Assembly (NCBI GenBank): GCA_963576565.1
Contig: OY755038.1
Span: 67,937,908 to 68,001,907, forward strand
Origin: Aspidapion aeneum
Taxonomy: Eukaryota; Arthropoda; Insecta; Coleoptera; Brentidae
Reading direction: 5' to 3'
DNA: 64,000 nt
The notes under the pieces were generated by a model, which saw only the letters and a program-made list of their open reading frames with translations, was not told the DNA's origin and did not search any database. Position numbers and translations under genes: made by a program. Shown piece by piece: positions 22,160 through 33,217 of this stretch; position 1 is the first letter of the stretch; every line of letters begins with the position of its first letter.

Positions 22160-24648
22160 TAACAAACACATACATATAACTAAAATGCTGGGCAACAAAA
22201 GTGCTACTCTAAATTAAGAAACGCCAAAAACTGATGAATCTTGTCCTAGCGTCATAATGTTCATATGTGTCGGATTCATTTATTTTGCATAACTTCGTTT
22301 TATTTCTCTGGAATAGGTTAAAAACTAAGGACATGATTTATAAATTATTAATTAACTAGGAAGGTATATTATAGTTTGCTCGATATGACAATAACCAGAA
22401 AGTATCTTCTTGTAAGAGTGGGAAATCACGTGTTTTTGACACTAACGTAATATAGTTAATGCGCTAGAGAGTATTTTAATCCGTACTTTGAGTGATACAT
22501 TATAAATTAAATGCATTAGCATTGCACCAGTGTAAAAAATGTCTAATTTACTCTGGATTAGTTAGATGTTAACGCTAGAGAGGAGACTTTACCGCAGTTT
22601 ATGTTAACACCCACATTTTTCGGAAAAGTGTAAACTTTTATATAAAATCATTTGCGTGAGTGTTGAATTTAACACTCGGCAAATTTACTTTAAAAATTAA
22701 TTTTACCAAGCAGAAATTTTTTACTGTGTGCCATACCAATTAATTAATAACTTATAACAACTTAATATGGCCAAAGTAGTAGCTAAATTTAAAAAACATT
22801 AAAATATATTTTTGTTAATTTTTTTTTCACTCGTAATTTGGAAAGCCTAAATTTACCCTATATAGTTTCCGAGACACTGAGTATTGCGGTACGACAAGGA
22901 GATTAACAGATACTGTTTACGTCATAACTCGTCTGCTGTCGCTTAGTTTCCCGGATATTAATGTATTTCGTATTTTTCTTCTATCATATATCTATTTTAT
23001 GTGTGATAGGCAACCCAAAATAAGGAGATTAGTTCATATAACATGAACACACTCTTTTGGGATTTTTAATGTTCGATGAGTAGGGAAAAAGTTATACCAA
23101 AATAGAAAAGCTGCCACCTCTAAGTAATTATCTATATAACTATGATTTAAAAATATATTATTATTTTTGATCGATGTAATATTAAGTTGGCGAGCTACAG
23201 GCTGTTAAATCTACCTCCAATAATGGGAAAACAATAGGCATTTTATCAAACATTATACATTATCGCTTACATAAACATAAAAACCATATTAGTAACTTGT
23301 TTCTGTATCATTAATCAATAGATAAATACAAATAGAAAGAAATAGAGCTTTTTTGTAAATCTCAGAAGCTACCTAACCAATTTTAATAATCATGATACAT
23401 TTTCAATCAGCTATTTTTCTGAAACGTAAATAGCTTCTTCACTAAGGTGCTCTAAAGTTAGCACTCATTCGGGCACCTACTATAAGCAATAGGTAGAGCG
23501 AGAATAGAAGAACGTAATTTAACCTAACGCAGTGAAGTTAGAGAACAATTCCTAATGGTTATTAAAACGTAAGAAATAATGCTAAAGAGAGTTATGTTAG
23601 GTGTGTTAAACAAGGACACATCGAGATTTGGAATTGCTCCAGTTTTAATCTTAATATTTACAATTTGAATGTGGAAAAAACTAATCTAGTTTTAAGTGAG
23701 TGTATTCTTAACACCGTGTTGAAATTAAATTTCAGGAAAAAATAAAAATAAAATAAAACGTTTTATAGTTCAAAAAATGTAACTAAGGGCGTGGAAATAA
23801 ACCACTCTCTTTAATTTTTTTTACGCTACTATACAGGCTAGTTGGGTTTACTGGCATAACCGGTTATTTCTACGTTAGCAAAATATAAAATATCAACAAA
23901 AACATTGCGCTTTATATGGATATATTTCAGTTTATAACAAATACCATTGACAAAGGTAGATATCTCAGGTAGGATCAAGTAAACAAGTTTGTTTTCTGGC
24001 AATATTTCTTGGGCAAATTTCCACTTTTTTAACCACTTGAAGCAAATGCTCTATTAGAAAAATTAAAATAATATAAGGTTCAGTTAATTATTCTAAATTG
24101 ACAAAATATTCAAATAATGTTTCTGTTAAAATCAAAATATTTTAAGGCTACATTTCTTAAATAACTGAATTTACTCAGCACTGATATTACTTACCTAAAA
24201 CTCTGTGTTATGTTAAAATATAACTATAAATATTATAATTAGGTTCTAAATTTTAAAAGAAACGAGAAATCAAAATTATATTCAATAAGATATCTTTTGT
24301 CAAAATTTGATTGTGGCGGTGGCACTTGACAACTGAACGTATAGTTTGTAACTATAAATTATTATATATAAATTTATTCAAAATTTTTTGTGACACGTAT
24401 TTTATCCTACGAGACGACAAAGTTATATAATATGTCCTAAAAATTTCACAATAATAGGATAAAACTTATATAAACTCTTCAAATTAGCAAGAATAATTAA
24501 TGTTAATAATCCTTTTACATGAGTTCTAAATGGTACTGGGTTTTTTGGGCGAGAATTACACAGAAAATACTTTTGTTTTGTGTTTTTAAACGTAAGAAAA
24601 AACACTAAATAATCTTGTATCAAAAATCGCCAAAACACATGACCTGAG
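22160..24648. other. Unassigned AT-rich DNA
   Basis: Contains the second 20-bp palindrome variant (22658-22677). No protein, RNA gene or repeat boundary was identified in the remainder. Confidence 0.3.
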
Positions 24649-24778
24649 AACTTGATTGAAGAAATAAAATTTCGGACTTCCATTGTCTTTATTTATTTTA
24701 AAACACGACGTTTCGGTTAGTAAGTATCTCTAACCGTTATCAAGTGTGAACTAAACAATCTAGTCTCTAGGCTACTAC

Positions 24779-26434
24779 TTATACTACTTGGTGTGCAGTC
24801 AGGTGTGACGGCCCGCCCCCTTTTTTAATCCTAAGACGCCTGTTTTCCTTAAGGAGTGGTTTCCATATGTTTGGTATGTCCGTGCTTGGTTGACTGAAAA
24901 CTTCTTTATTCTGCATTATATACGCAGCTTCAATAAACTTTCGTTTTCGCCAATGCGACTCCTTATGTAAAACTTTAGCTTCTGACCACTGAATCCTGTG
25001 ATCATTTGACCAAGCATGATCTGCTAAACCGGATTTTTCAATATCCCCTAATTGGGTACTTTTTAGATGTTCATTTACTCTAACCTGAAGAGGGCGTTTC
25101 GTTTCACCTACATATGATTTACCACACTCACACGGGATTTGGTAAATACATTCCTTATTATTTGAGGGATTGTCTGGTTTTGTTTTAGTTACAAAACTTC
25201 TTATCGTATTTCCCGAAGAAAATACTGTTTTTATATTATAGTGTTTAGCTATTCGTCTTATGTTTTCTGAAATCCCTTGAACATATGGAATGTTAATAAC
25301 ACCTAACGGATTATTATTTTGAGAATTTGGTACATTTAGTTTGTTTTTAATTTTAAATATCGCTGAGTTTATTAATTTCTCGGAATAACCATTCTGTTGT
25401 AAGTCCTTTTTAATGTTGTTAATTTCTGTGGTTAATTCTTCATTATTACTACAAATATTTACGGCTCTTAAATACAAACTTCTTATAACTCCTTGTTTTG
25501 TTGCAACAGAATGATTAGACTTAAAATTTAGGTACTGTCCCGTGTGTGTAGGTTTCCTATATACAGTGGTTTGAATGTTTCTGTCTAATCGTTTGACAAG
25601 AACATCCAAAAAGGGTAAGGCCGAATCTTTTTCAATTTCCATGGTGCACTTGATTGTTGGTCGAATACCGTTTAAATGGTGTAGAAAATTTTGTAGTTCG
25701 TCATCATTTTCCGGCCATATAATAAATGTGTCATCCATGTATCGTAGCCATAGTTTTGGTTTGACTCTTGCTGTGTTGATCGCATGGCCCTCGAACCACT
25801 CCATGTAGATGTTTGCTACCACTGGCGAAAGAGATGAACCCATTGGGAGTCCATCATTTTGCGCGTAAAACTTATCTTTCACTTGAAAGTAAGAGTTACG
25901 GTGACAGAGCTCCAAAAGATCCATCACCCCCTCCACCGATAGCGTTGTTCTCTCGTGAAGTGTATCATCAGTTTGTAATTTGTTTTTAATGATACTGAGT
26001 GACTCATTTATTGGCACGTTGGTGTAGAGACTTTCTACATCAAAACTTACAAATCTATCGCCGGGATCTAATTCGATACCTTTTAAAACCTCCACAAAAT
26101 GTTCCGAGTTTTTGACAAAAGATTCGGACTTACCCTGTAGTGGTTGAATTATGTCCAACAAAAACCTCGACAAAGTGCTGGTCGGTGAGTCCCTGGAGCT
26201 GGTAATTGGTCGCAGTGGTATATCCTTCTTATGGATCTTTGGTAATCCATAAAAATGTGGTGCCTTACTGTGGTGTGGAGTCAGGCGGGATCTAGCAGCG
26301 TCCGGGATATTTTCAGCATACTTCTTCAAAGTCCTGTAGATGCGTCCTTCTATGGTGGTGGTTGGGTCTTCAGCATACTTCTTCAAAGTCCTGCTAGATC
26401 CCGCCTGACTCCACACCACAGTAAGGCACCACAT
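24779..26434 (-). CDS. Penelope-like reverse transcriptase / GIY-YIG endonuclease, left copy
   Basis: This 551-residue frame has the Penelope-like order: reverse transcriptase at about 60-325, then a C-terminal GIY-YIG nuclease. Visible RT motifs are FYGLPKIHKKDIPLRPI (61-77), FDVESLYTNVP (131-141), GLPMGSSLSP (195-204) and the catalytic RYMDDTF (231-237). The nuclease shows YQIPCECGKSYVGET (431-445), R-VNEH near 452-456 and the downstream glutamate in KRKFIEAAYI (about 502). The enzyme would nick target DNA and copy element RNA from the nick. The first ~14 residues are antisense of the right copy. The next ~30, including DPTTTIEGRIY, look like genuine upstream Penelope-like coding, so this copy reaches slightly further 5' than its partner. 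Residue 177 region reads ELCHRN here and ELCLRN in the partner. It is open throughout the part present but lacks a normal N terminus. Confidence 0.9.
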   Translation of the reverse strand: MWCLTVVWSQAGSSRTLKKYAEDPTTTIEGRIYRTLKKYAENIPDAARSRLTPHHSKAPHFYGLPKIHKKDIPLRPITSSRDSPTSTLSRFLLDIIQPLQGKSESFVKNSEHFVEVLKGIELDPGDRFVSFDVESLYTNVPINESLSIIKNKLQTDDTLHERTTLSVEGVMDLLELCHRNSYFQVKDKFYAQNDGLPMGSSLSPVVANIYMEWFEGHAINTARVKPKLWLRYMDDTFIIWPENDDELQNFLHHLNGIRPTIKCTMEIEKDSALPFLDVLVKRLDRNIQTTVYRKPTHTGQYLNFKSNHSVATKQGVIRSLYLRAVNICSNNEELTTEINNIKKDLQQNGYSEKLINSAIFKIKNKLNVPNSQNNNPLGVINIPYVQGISENIRRIAKHYNIKTVFSSGNTIRSFVTKTKPDNPSNNKECIYQIPCECGKSYVGETKRPLQVRVNEHLKSTQLGDIEKSGLADHAWSNDHRIQWSEAKVLHKESHWRKRKFIEAAYIMQNKEVFSQPSTDIPNIWKPLLKENRRLRIKKGGGPSHLTAHQVV

Positions 26435-27910
26435 TTTTATGGATTACCAAAGATCCATAAGAAGGATATACCACTGCGACCAATTACCAGCTCCAGGGAC
26501 TCACCGACCAGCACTTTGTCGAGGTTTTTGTTGGACATAATTCAACCACTACAGGGTAAGTCCGAATCTTTTGTCAAAAACTCGGAACATTTTGTGGAGG
26601 TTTTAAAAGGTATCGAATTAGATCCCGGCGATAGATTTGTAAGTTTTGATGTAGAAAGTCTCTACACCAACGTGCCAATAAATGAGTCACTCAGTATCAT
26701 TAAAAACAAATTACAAACTGATGATACACTTCACGAGAGAACAACGCTATCGGTGGAGGGGGTGATGGATCTTTTGGAGCTCTGTCTCCGTAACTCTTAC
26801 TTTCAAGTGAAAGATAAGTTTTACGCGCAAAATGATGGACTCCCAATGGGTTCATCTCTTTCGCCAGTGGTAGCAAACATCTACATGGAGTGGTTCGAGG
26901 GCCATGCGATCAACACAGCAAGAGTCAAACCAAAACTATGGCTACGATACATGGATGACACATTTATTATATGGCCGGAAAATGATGACGAACTACAAAA
27001 TTTTCTACACCATTTAAACGGTATTCGACCAACAATCAAGTGCACCATGGAAATTGAAAAAGATTCGGCCTTACCCTTTTTGGATGTTCTTGTCAAACGA
27101 TTAGACAGAAACATTCAAACCACTGTATATAGGAAACCTACACACACGGGACAGTACCTAAATTTTAAGTCTAATCATTCTGTTGCAACAAAACAAGGAG
27201 TTATAAGAAGTTTGTATTTAAGAGCCGTAAATATTTGTAGTAATAATGAAGAATTAACCACAGAAATTAACAACATTAAAAAGGACTTACAACAGAATGG
27301 TTATTCCGAGAAATTAATAAACTCAGCGATATTTAAAATTAAAAACAAACTAAATGTACCAAATTCTCAAAATAATAATCCGTTAGGTGTTATTAACATT
27401 CCATATGTTCAAGGGATTTCAGAAAACATAAGACGAATAGCTAAACACTATAATATAAAAACAGTATTTTCTTCGGGAAATACGATAAGAAGTTTTGTAA
27501 CTAAAACAAAACCAGACAATCCCTCAAATAATAAGGAATGTATTTACCAAATCCCGTGTGAGTGTGGTAAATCATATGTAGGTGAAACGAAACGCCCTCT
27601 TCAGGTTAGAGTAAATGAACATCTAAAAAGTACCCAATTAGGGGATATTGAAAAATCCGGTTTAGCAGATCATGCTTGGTCAAATGATCACAGGATTCAG
27701 TGGTCAGAAGCTAAAGTTTTACATAAGGAGTCGCATTGGCGAAAACGAAAGTTTATTGAAGCTGCGTATATAATGCAGAATAAAGAAGTTTTCAGTCAAC
27801 CAAGCACGGACATACCAAACATATGGAAACCACTCCTTAAGGAAAACAGGCGTCTTAGGATTAAAAAAGGGGGCGGGCCGTCACACCTGACTGCACACCA
27901 AGTAGTATAA
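26255..27910 (+). CDS. Penelope-like reverse transcriptase / GIY-YIG endonuclease, right copy
   Basis: Same 551-residue length and domains as the left copy: RT fingers and palm with FDVESLYTNVP, GLPMGSSLSP and YMDD at 232-235, a thumb with FLDVLVKRLDR (275-285), and GIY-YIG at about 431-505 with E502. The first ~46 residues (up to SILLQSP) come from antisense of the left copy and the junction spacer. True element coding resumes at ARSRLTPHH, so this copy is truncated just before the conserved PKIHK motif. No stop or frameshift interrupts the rest. The near identity with its inverted partner implies a very recent dimerisation or ongoing gene conversion. Expression of either copy alone would give an N-terminally incomplete protein. 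Confidence 0.9.
   Translation: MWCLTVVWSQAGSSSVRDIFSILLQSPVDASFYGGGWVFSILLQSPARSRLTPHHSKAPHFYGLPKIHKKDIPLRPITSSRDSPTSTLSRFLLDIIQPLQGKSESFVKNSEHFVEVLKGIELDPGDRFVSFDVESLYTNVPINESLSIIKNKLQTDDTLHERTTLSVEGVMDLLELCLRNSYFQVKDKFYAQNDGLPMGSSLSPVVANIYMEWFEGHAINTARVKPKLWLRYMDDTFIIWPENDDELQNFLHHLNGIRPTIKCTMEIEKDSALPFLDVLVKRLDRNIQTTVYRKPTHTGQYLNFKSNHSVATKQGVIRSLYLRAVNICSNNEELTTEINNIKKDLQQNGYSEKLINSAIFKIKNKLNVPNSQNNNPLGVINIPYVQGISENIRRIAKHYNIKTVFSSGNTIRSFVTKTKPDNPSNNKECIYQIPCECGKSYVGETKRPLQVRVNEHLKSTQLGDIEKSGLADHAWSNDHRIQWSEAKVLHKESHWRKRKFIEAAYIMQNKEVFSQPSTDIPNIWKPLLKENRRLRIKKGGGPSHLTAHQVV
26299..26390. repeat. Palindrome junction with 24-bp direct repeat
   Basis: The spacer between the arms contains a 24-bp phrase starting TTCAGCATACTTCTTCAAAG at 26312-26335. 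It is repeated at 26369-26392, where it runs directly into the right arm. In the minus-strand protein the repeat yields RTLKKYAE twice. The arrangement looks like a template jump or slippage at the point where the two copies were joined. Confidence 0.8.
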
Positions 27911-28292
27911 GTAGTAGCCTAGAGACTAGATTGTTTAGTTCACACTTGATAACGGTTAGAGATACTTACTAACCGAAACGTCGTGTTTTAAAATAAATAA
28001 AGACAATGGAAGTCCGAAATTTTATTTCTACACAATCATTGTCTACGAGTTTCAAACAAAAAACTTGATTGAAGTTTTTTAATGCACAACTTATCCGTTG
28101 ATAAATGGTACAGGATCAGATTTATATACAATTTTAGATGGTTTCTCCATTTTGGGCGGTACTGTATATGTATGTTGGTTGTAAAATAATTAACAGAAAA
28201 CTAAAATAAATATATAAAATGTACCTCTCCGTATCAGATTTAAATATTTCCATAAAATTTTAATATAGATAATATAAAGGCTGTCTCATAAA

Positions 28293-28980
28293 CCCTTTGC
28301 CGACCAATTAAATTTTTGCTTAAAAAATACGTTTTACTTACTTTAAGATATTTTAGGTCTATGAAAGAGTATTTTTTAAAATTTTCTGGTAGAAGGCTCT
28401 AATTTTTGAGTTATCCCGTGGTTCCACTGTGGAACCACTGGGCCAATAAAATGCCAAAACCAGTTTATATTATAAAAATACTTATATGACTTTTTATGTA
28501 TAAAAACTAACAATATAAGGAGAAAAAAACTTTATTTCTTATCAAAATAAGAAAGCAAGTAAACAATTTTTTAATGCTGTCAGGCAGAGACCCACGTTGC
28601 ATGATTAACAGTGCCATCTAGTTCTATAGGGTTGTTTTTTTGTGCTGCAGTTAGCACACCTTAGTTTATTTCCATGGACAGGCATATGGGCAGCCTTGAT
28701 CACACGGTGTTCTAAACTAACTTGATGCTTGTACTTATTTTTTTGTCTAAATTTTTTTGGAATTTTTGAGGAATGTCGGAATCGGCTCCCATCAACCCAT
28801 TTGCATTGACGATTTGAAAGTTTTTAACGATGGAGCTTCTCCATGACCTTGAGCATTTTCTTTGTAAATAAAACAAGGATTCACGATAGTCAGATCCACA
28901 AAACTAGGATCACCATCATAGCTGAGACTATACTTTGTATATATGTGAGCTAATTATCAATAAATGTTCTAAACGTAGTA
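28293..28980 (-). pseudogene. piggyBac-like transposase remnant (C-terminal Cys-rich domain)
   Basis: On the minus strand around 28560-28740 one reads VSLEHRVIKAAHMPVHGNKL, then RCANCSTKKQPYRTRWHC, a stop, and SCNVGLCLT. This is the C-terminal cysteine-rich DNA-binding domain of piggyBac transposases (RC-xx-C ... T-x-x-x-C-xx-C-xx-x-LC). The in-frame stop and the missing catalytic core make it dead. CCCTTTGCCGACC at 28293-28305, preceded by ATAA, resembles a piggyBac terminal repeat with a mutated TTAA target. I could not identify the opposite end. Symmetric phrases GTGGTTCCACTGTGGAACCAC (28420-28440) and a relative at 29278-29300 may be subterminal repeats of the same element. Confidence 0.6.
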
Positions 28981-30719
28981 GTGGTCCCATGTGGAATCAC
29001 CCAAAATTCATCAAAAACCAATTGTAGTTTTCAACATTTTGCCAAAGTATGAAACATGCATGGTTGCCATTTTGACAAACGAAGGAAAATAATATATCGC
29101 CAAACAATTTTACACAAAAAATAAAAACAATCAAGATAAAACGTGTCTCTCAAGCAGGAAAATCATACTAAGGCACGATTCCAACTGACTATTGCATCAG
29201 CCGTCTCGCCCCTAACTGCAGAGATAGGTGGTTCCAAACAATGCTTACCCTTCCGCTAGTAAAATAATTTTTAAATGGTGGTCCCGCGTTGGGACCACTG
29301 GTCCACATAGGCTTAAGGATAACAGGCAAATTTATCTCAGAAACCACAACAGCTATTTCTTCGACAAAAAATATTTTATAAAAAAATCGGGCCTTGTAGG
29401 GAACAGTAATCACATCTCCCAAAATAAGTGTTTACGAAGTTCTACACAAAGAAACATAAAACAATCATATATGCAAATGCCACCACAATCGTATTTTTAA
29501 AAATTCTACGTAAGGTGAACCTCTCAGAAACATCTATTTCACTTCTAAATCACGAAAAGTTATTTTAACGCTTGACTTGATATAATTTATAACAACCATT
29601 CGCGAGAGTCGAAACCAAAGTTTGATTCTGACAAAAACTAACTTATAATATAACAGAGCTTAAATTATGCTAGCCGCAAAAAACAGAAACATTGAACTTT
29701 TGCGGACTTTATTATATCCATTTTTCAAGTATACAAACTCACGTCCACATATTGTGTAACGAACCTGATGGCGCATTGACTGAAATTCTCATTGACATTC
29801 AGCAGGCACAATCAGATAAGGTTTTAAGGCTTTGGAGTGAACCTTTTTTCTAGGGCACAAGACGAATCCACCCAGCCCGCCGGAAATCCTTAACACATCG
29901 CTACGCTTAGTGAGTGCTGATTTCAAAAGATTTGCTTTTATTTCATAAGAAAAAATGTTGTTTGCATATCTTATTTTTATACAATTGTTTTTAGATTAAA
30001 AAAAAAATTAATTGATAATATTTATAATATAAAAGCTTAAGGTCCACACAGAGGTCCACATACTCTGCGTGTATTGCCAATGATACCACGCAATTACTCG
30101 GAACGCTGTGTTTAAGGCCTGATCCACAGTTTCACTTGTTGCCACTTACTTCTATTTCCCTCTTACTCTAATAGAAAGAGATAAAAGTACTGTTTATATT
30201 TTCATCTTTTTCTATTAGAGAAAAATGGAAATAGATGTGAGCGGCAAGGAAATTATTAAGAAAGTAAATTCAAGTTCGTCAGACCCTTTTTTTCTTATAT
30301 TATAGACCCACCTTTAAAATTTATGTTTCCGGTCGTGTATCGTACGTTTTTGGAATCGATATAAAACTTAACATGTAAATATTAGTTTTTGTCCACATAT
30401 AAATATTAAGATACTTACTGAAAAGCCAATAATAATTGGATATTTTCAATATGGTTACTTTCGATTAGGATCTCAGAAATCTTAAACCTATTAGAATAAA
30501 CACAATTTAGGAATTGTCAACATAAGCACTGTCTAAATGATATAATTCATACCAAACTTCACTGAAAAAGGGACCGGCAAATATATTTTCCGGTCCCTTT
30601 GTTTTTTCCCGGGCCCTTGGTTCTCTACCGGTCCCTGTTGAAACCAGAAAGATTTTTAAAGAACCTGCCTGTAAAGGGATAGTGTTTTTATAAAAAATAT
30701 CGACAAGTAATATTTTAAC
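28981..30719. other. Unassigned, with one perfect hairpin
   Basis: An 11-bp perfect hairpin, AAAGGGACCGG / CCGGTCCCTTT, lies at 30567-30600 and the phrase ACCGGTCCCT recurs just after it. No gene seen. The small overlapping frames at 29189-29500 lack family signals. Confidence 0.35.
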
Positions 30720-31003
30720 CAGACTTAAAGTTTTCGGTTCGGTGGATTTTACTCAATTTTAAACGGGACCATCTAGAGCCAAAACCCAACCTAGATACCA
30801 AATATCATTAAAATCGGTAATTTTTGAGTTATGTGCGTTGGTCGTTTCTGACAGACACGGACAGACAGACGGTGCGACAAAAAAGTTCCAAAATCATCTA
30901 AAGCGCAAAGATATATAAATTTGTTTGAAATTGGAGCAACTTTTTTTCTTATTTTTGACACGATAGTCAACTACTATAGTTATAGTATACATGTGAGCTA
31001 ATA
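30720..31003 (+). repeat. Partial diverged copy of the nested 5-kb-region element
   Basis: Shares with 5400-5691 the phrases TGGATTTT, GGGACCATCT, AAAACCCA-C, GTGCGTTGGTCGTT, GACAGACAGACGG, CAAAAAAGTT, CAAAGATATATAAA and GGAGCAACTTTTTTT, and a final ACTATAG...GTGAGCTAATA hairpin. The three tandem repeats are absent, so only the right part of the element is represented. Confidence 0.7.
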
Positions 31004-31480
31004 ATGTCGTAAAACTTTTTTAGGCAGCTACATGTAAGATATGAATTGTCATGCTAAATATCAACCTTGTAAGAGGAGATACAAGGCTACTTATTATTGT
31101 TTCTAAAAATTGATAAATATTCGGGATGTGTTGGTAGCTAAATGCATTTACTTTATTTCTCCAAAGAAAGTATCTAAAGATTTATCGTAGCTAACACCAA
31201 CTACAGAGCAAAAGTTTATTAAAATTTTGTGGCAATCAAATATGGCTTGACTCCATTATACAATGTTCCAATTATGTAAATTTTATAACCCTTTCAGATA
31301 ATTAATTTTTAAGTCCCTGGCACTTTGCCTTGATCGAAAAATGACGCTGCTGGAGATTAAAATTTGAAATATGGACATTAAAGTAAAAGCTGTACTGTAG
31401 ATAAGCACATTAAATCTGAGTTTTAAAAAGCACCCAATTCCAATACTTAGGCGTACGCAGCGAGGGGTAGGGAGGAGCAT

Positions 31481-32300
31481 TTGCATTTCTTAAAGACAAC
31501 TTTTTGGCCATTTCTGAAGGCCTTCAAAAACTCAGAAGACTACAATCCTGCAACTAGAAAGGTGGAATTTCAGCTTAACAATGCTTCAATAAGGCTGGCA
31601 TTTATTATTTCCCTATGCCTGATAGCAAAGAATTTTGCGATTTTGCAACCTCTGGCCAATATCTTATCTAAAAGTCTAGATTTATTGCAATGTGGAAATC
31701 ACATTAAAAGAGTTTTAGATCTAATTAAACCTTATAGCGAATCCACAGAAGAAGTCGTATTTATTAATTTATCTGAAGCCAGCATACATGCCGAAAACCT
31801 TGGATTATAGTTATACGTGCAAAGGATAGTTGGGCAACAGCAAAATTGTATGAATGTTCCAGCAATTAACCTACCAGAGTACTGGAAAAAATCTTTATTA
31901 ATACCTTATCACTTTCTGATGAAAACCTACTAGATGCACATTAAGCAATTTTCAGAATTTTACAATTTAAACGGGCATAACGATGCGATACGACGGTACA
32001 ACTCGTGGAGAGACAAAAAAATTAATCAATAGGAGTTAAAAAGCCTGGAAGTAGCAGAAGTTCTAAAGCATCAACAAAAACTGCTCTATATATTTTGCTA
32101 GCATTGCTATGTAGTACCGTAGAATGATCTTTTAGTCTTTTAGCAGAGTCAAAGCTTGGATAAGATCCACAATGAACCAGGATAGAACAGAGGTTTGTGC
32201 TTGCTGAGTTTACACAGGAAATTAGTTTCAGAAAAAAATTAACAAGTAGAAGAAGAGATTTTAAGTAGATTTGCTGAAGATTCCAGACGTTTCGTTTTAG
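31481..32300 (+). pseudogene. hAT-type transposase (ZMYM1/DUF4371-like) C-terminal pseudogene
   Basis: The open part (31481-31810) reads ATRKVEFQLNNASIRLAFII, then NILSKSLDLLQCGNHIKRVL and a helical stretch. This matches the region before the C-terminal dimerisation domain in hAT transposases and their ZMYM1-like relatives. After a stop, other frames give VQRIVGQQQNCMNVPAINLP, EYWKKSLLIPY, then further on ESKLG, TRIEQRFVLAEFTQEI and RRFVLV. These correspond to the P-R-GRQ-xR-N, EYYR-S-IP-LD, K--LRS-M--RL--LALL--H and RR-DF motifs of the family. At least five stops or shifts are present, so it is inactive. No terminal repeats were found. The upstream catalytic half is absent. Confidence 0.7.
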
Positions 32301-33135
32301 TTTAGTAGGTTAAAATTTTAAAAAAATTATGTGTATGTATGTCCGGTTTTTCGGTTTCGATTTTTTTTTGATTACTCTAATAAATACCTATTTTATGTTT
32401 TACTTTTTGCATTTGTCCCACCCTAGGTTTCATGCTGCGTACGCCCATGTTCCAATAGTGTGTTCTTGTCCAAAGAAACATGTATTACGAAGGCTGTCAA
32501 ATCTCAAACCTGACCAATGATATCACAGCGTTTTTCTCATTTTGATCACGATAACGCGATAATTTAAGTGTCTACTAGCAGCAGGACCGTAACTAGAAAA
32601 GAAATTGGTCGGGAAAAAAGTTTTGAACAAAATCTGCAAAATTTTCGTATTCGTTGGTTAGATTTTTTATTTCTAGCATGTTTACCTAATTTGTTCTAAC
32701 ATGAATTTAAAATTATTATATCGTACCTGCGTTACTGCGCAATTTTATTTCTTATTTTTATTGCTGAGAGATGTCATTAAAGATATTTTTTATATCAAAA
32801 AGTTTTGGTGTTGAGGATTGATTCGCTTTTTATCCCCCATATGTACGGCCTTGAATGAAAGCACACACAAACACAAGCAGGTTTTTAAATAGCAAACTAT
32901 TCATTATAATTACTTTTCAATGCATAAATATTAAAGTGTAAATATAGTTGCCCCATGTGAAGTGTGAAACCCATTAAGAAATCCTAAATAAATAAAAGAA
33001 TGGGCCAGTGGAACCAGTCGGCGGGTACAATTTGCCGCAAGAACTTTTGTTTAATTTTTATTTGAATCTTTACTTATTTCTTCTTAAATCATATCTACAA
33101 TACAAATTGTGAAAGGCTTTCGCGGCCATCGTCCA
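32301..33135. other. Unassigned AT-rich DNA
   Basis: Nothing recognised. A 63-residue frame at 32329-32520 is hydrophobic but has no supporting context. Confidence 0.3.
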
Positions 33136-33217
33136 ATGGTGGGTGTGCTTTCGGGCTGTTCGGCCGTCGTCGTTGCCCAACGACGACGGCCGAACAGCCC
33201 GAAAGCACATCCACCAT
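33136..33217. repeat. GC-rich hairpin with 40-bp arms
   Basis: Bases 33136-33175 pair with 33178-33217 around a two-base loop, with one mismatch in 40. The arm core is GTTCGGCCGTCGTCGTTG. The surrounding DNA (33240-33300) also has GC-rich phrases such as GCCGCGGCATGTCGCCC, unlike the AT-rich context. The 72-residue minus frame spanning it (33084-33302) is probably a by-product of the palindrome. Confidence 0.9.

Larger units (their letters stand above)
24649..28074. mobile_element. Penelope-like element pair, head to head, inserted as one unit
   Basis: AACTTGATTGAAG occurs at 24649-24661 and 28062-28074 and is the target duplication. Between them, 24661-26298 is the reverse complement of 26391-28028 with almost no differences and no length change (paired positions sum to 52689). 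The spacer is 92 bp. A 33-nt tail (28029-28061) is present only at the right end. Each arm carries the RT/GIY-YIG gene, then a 3' region with a stem ending in CCGAAACGTCG and an AATAAATAAAG signal-like sequence. Both copies are 5'-truncated relative to full Penelope-like elements. Confidence 0.92.

Noticed and set aside
24779..27910. Fold-back assembly or read artefact producing the Penelope palindrome
   Set aside because: Flanking DNA is not mirrored, a tail exists on one side only, and a 13-bp direct repeat brackets the unit; still worth confirming with reads.
30567..30610. GC hairpin followed by a T-rich run, like a bacterial terminator
   Set aside because: The context is eukaryotic and there is no upstream gene, so it is listed only as a hairpin.
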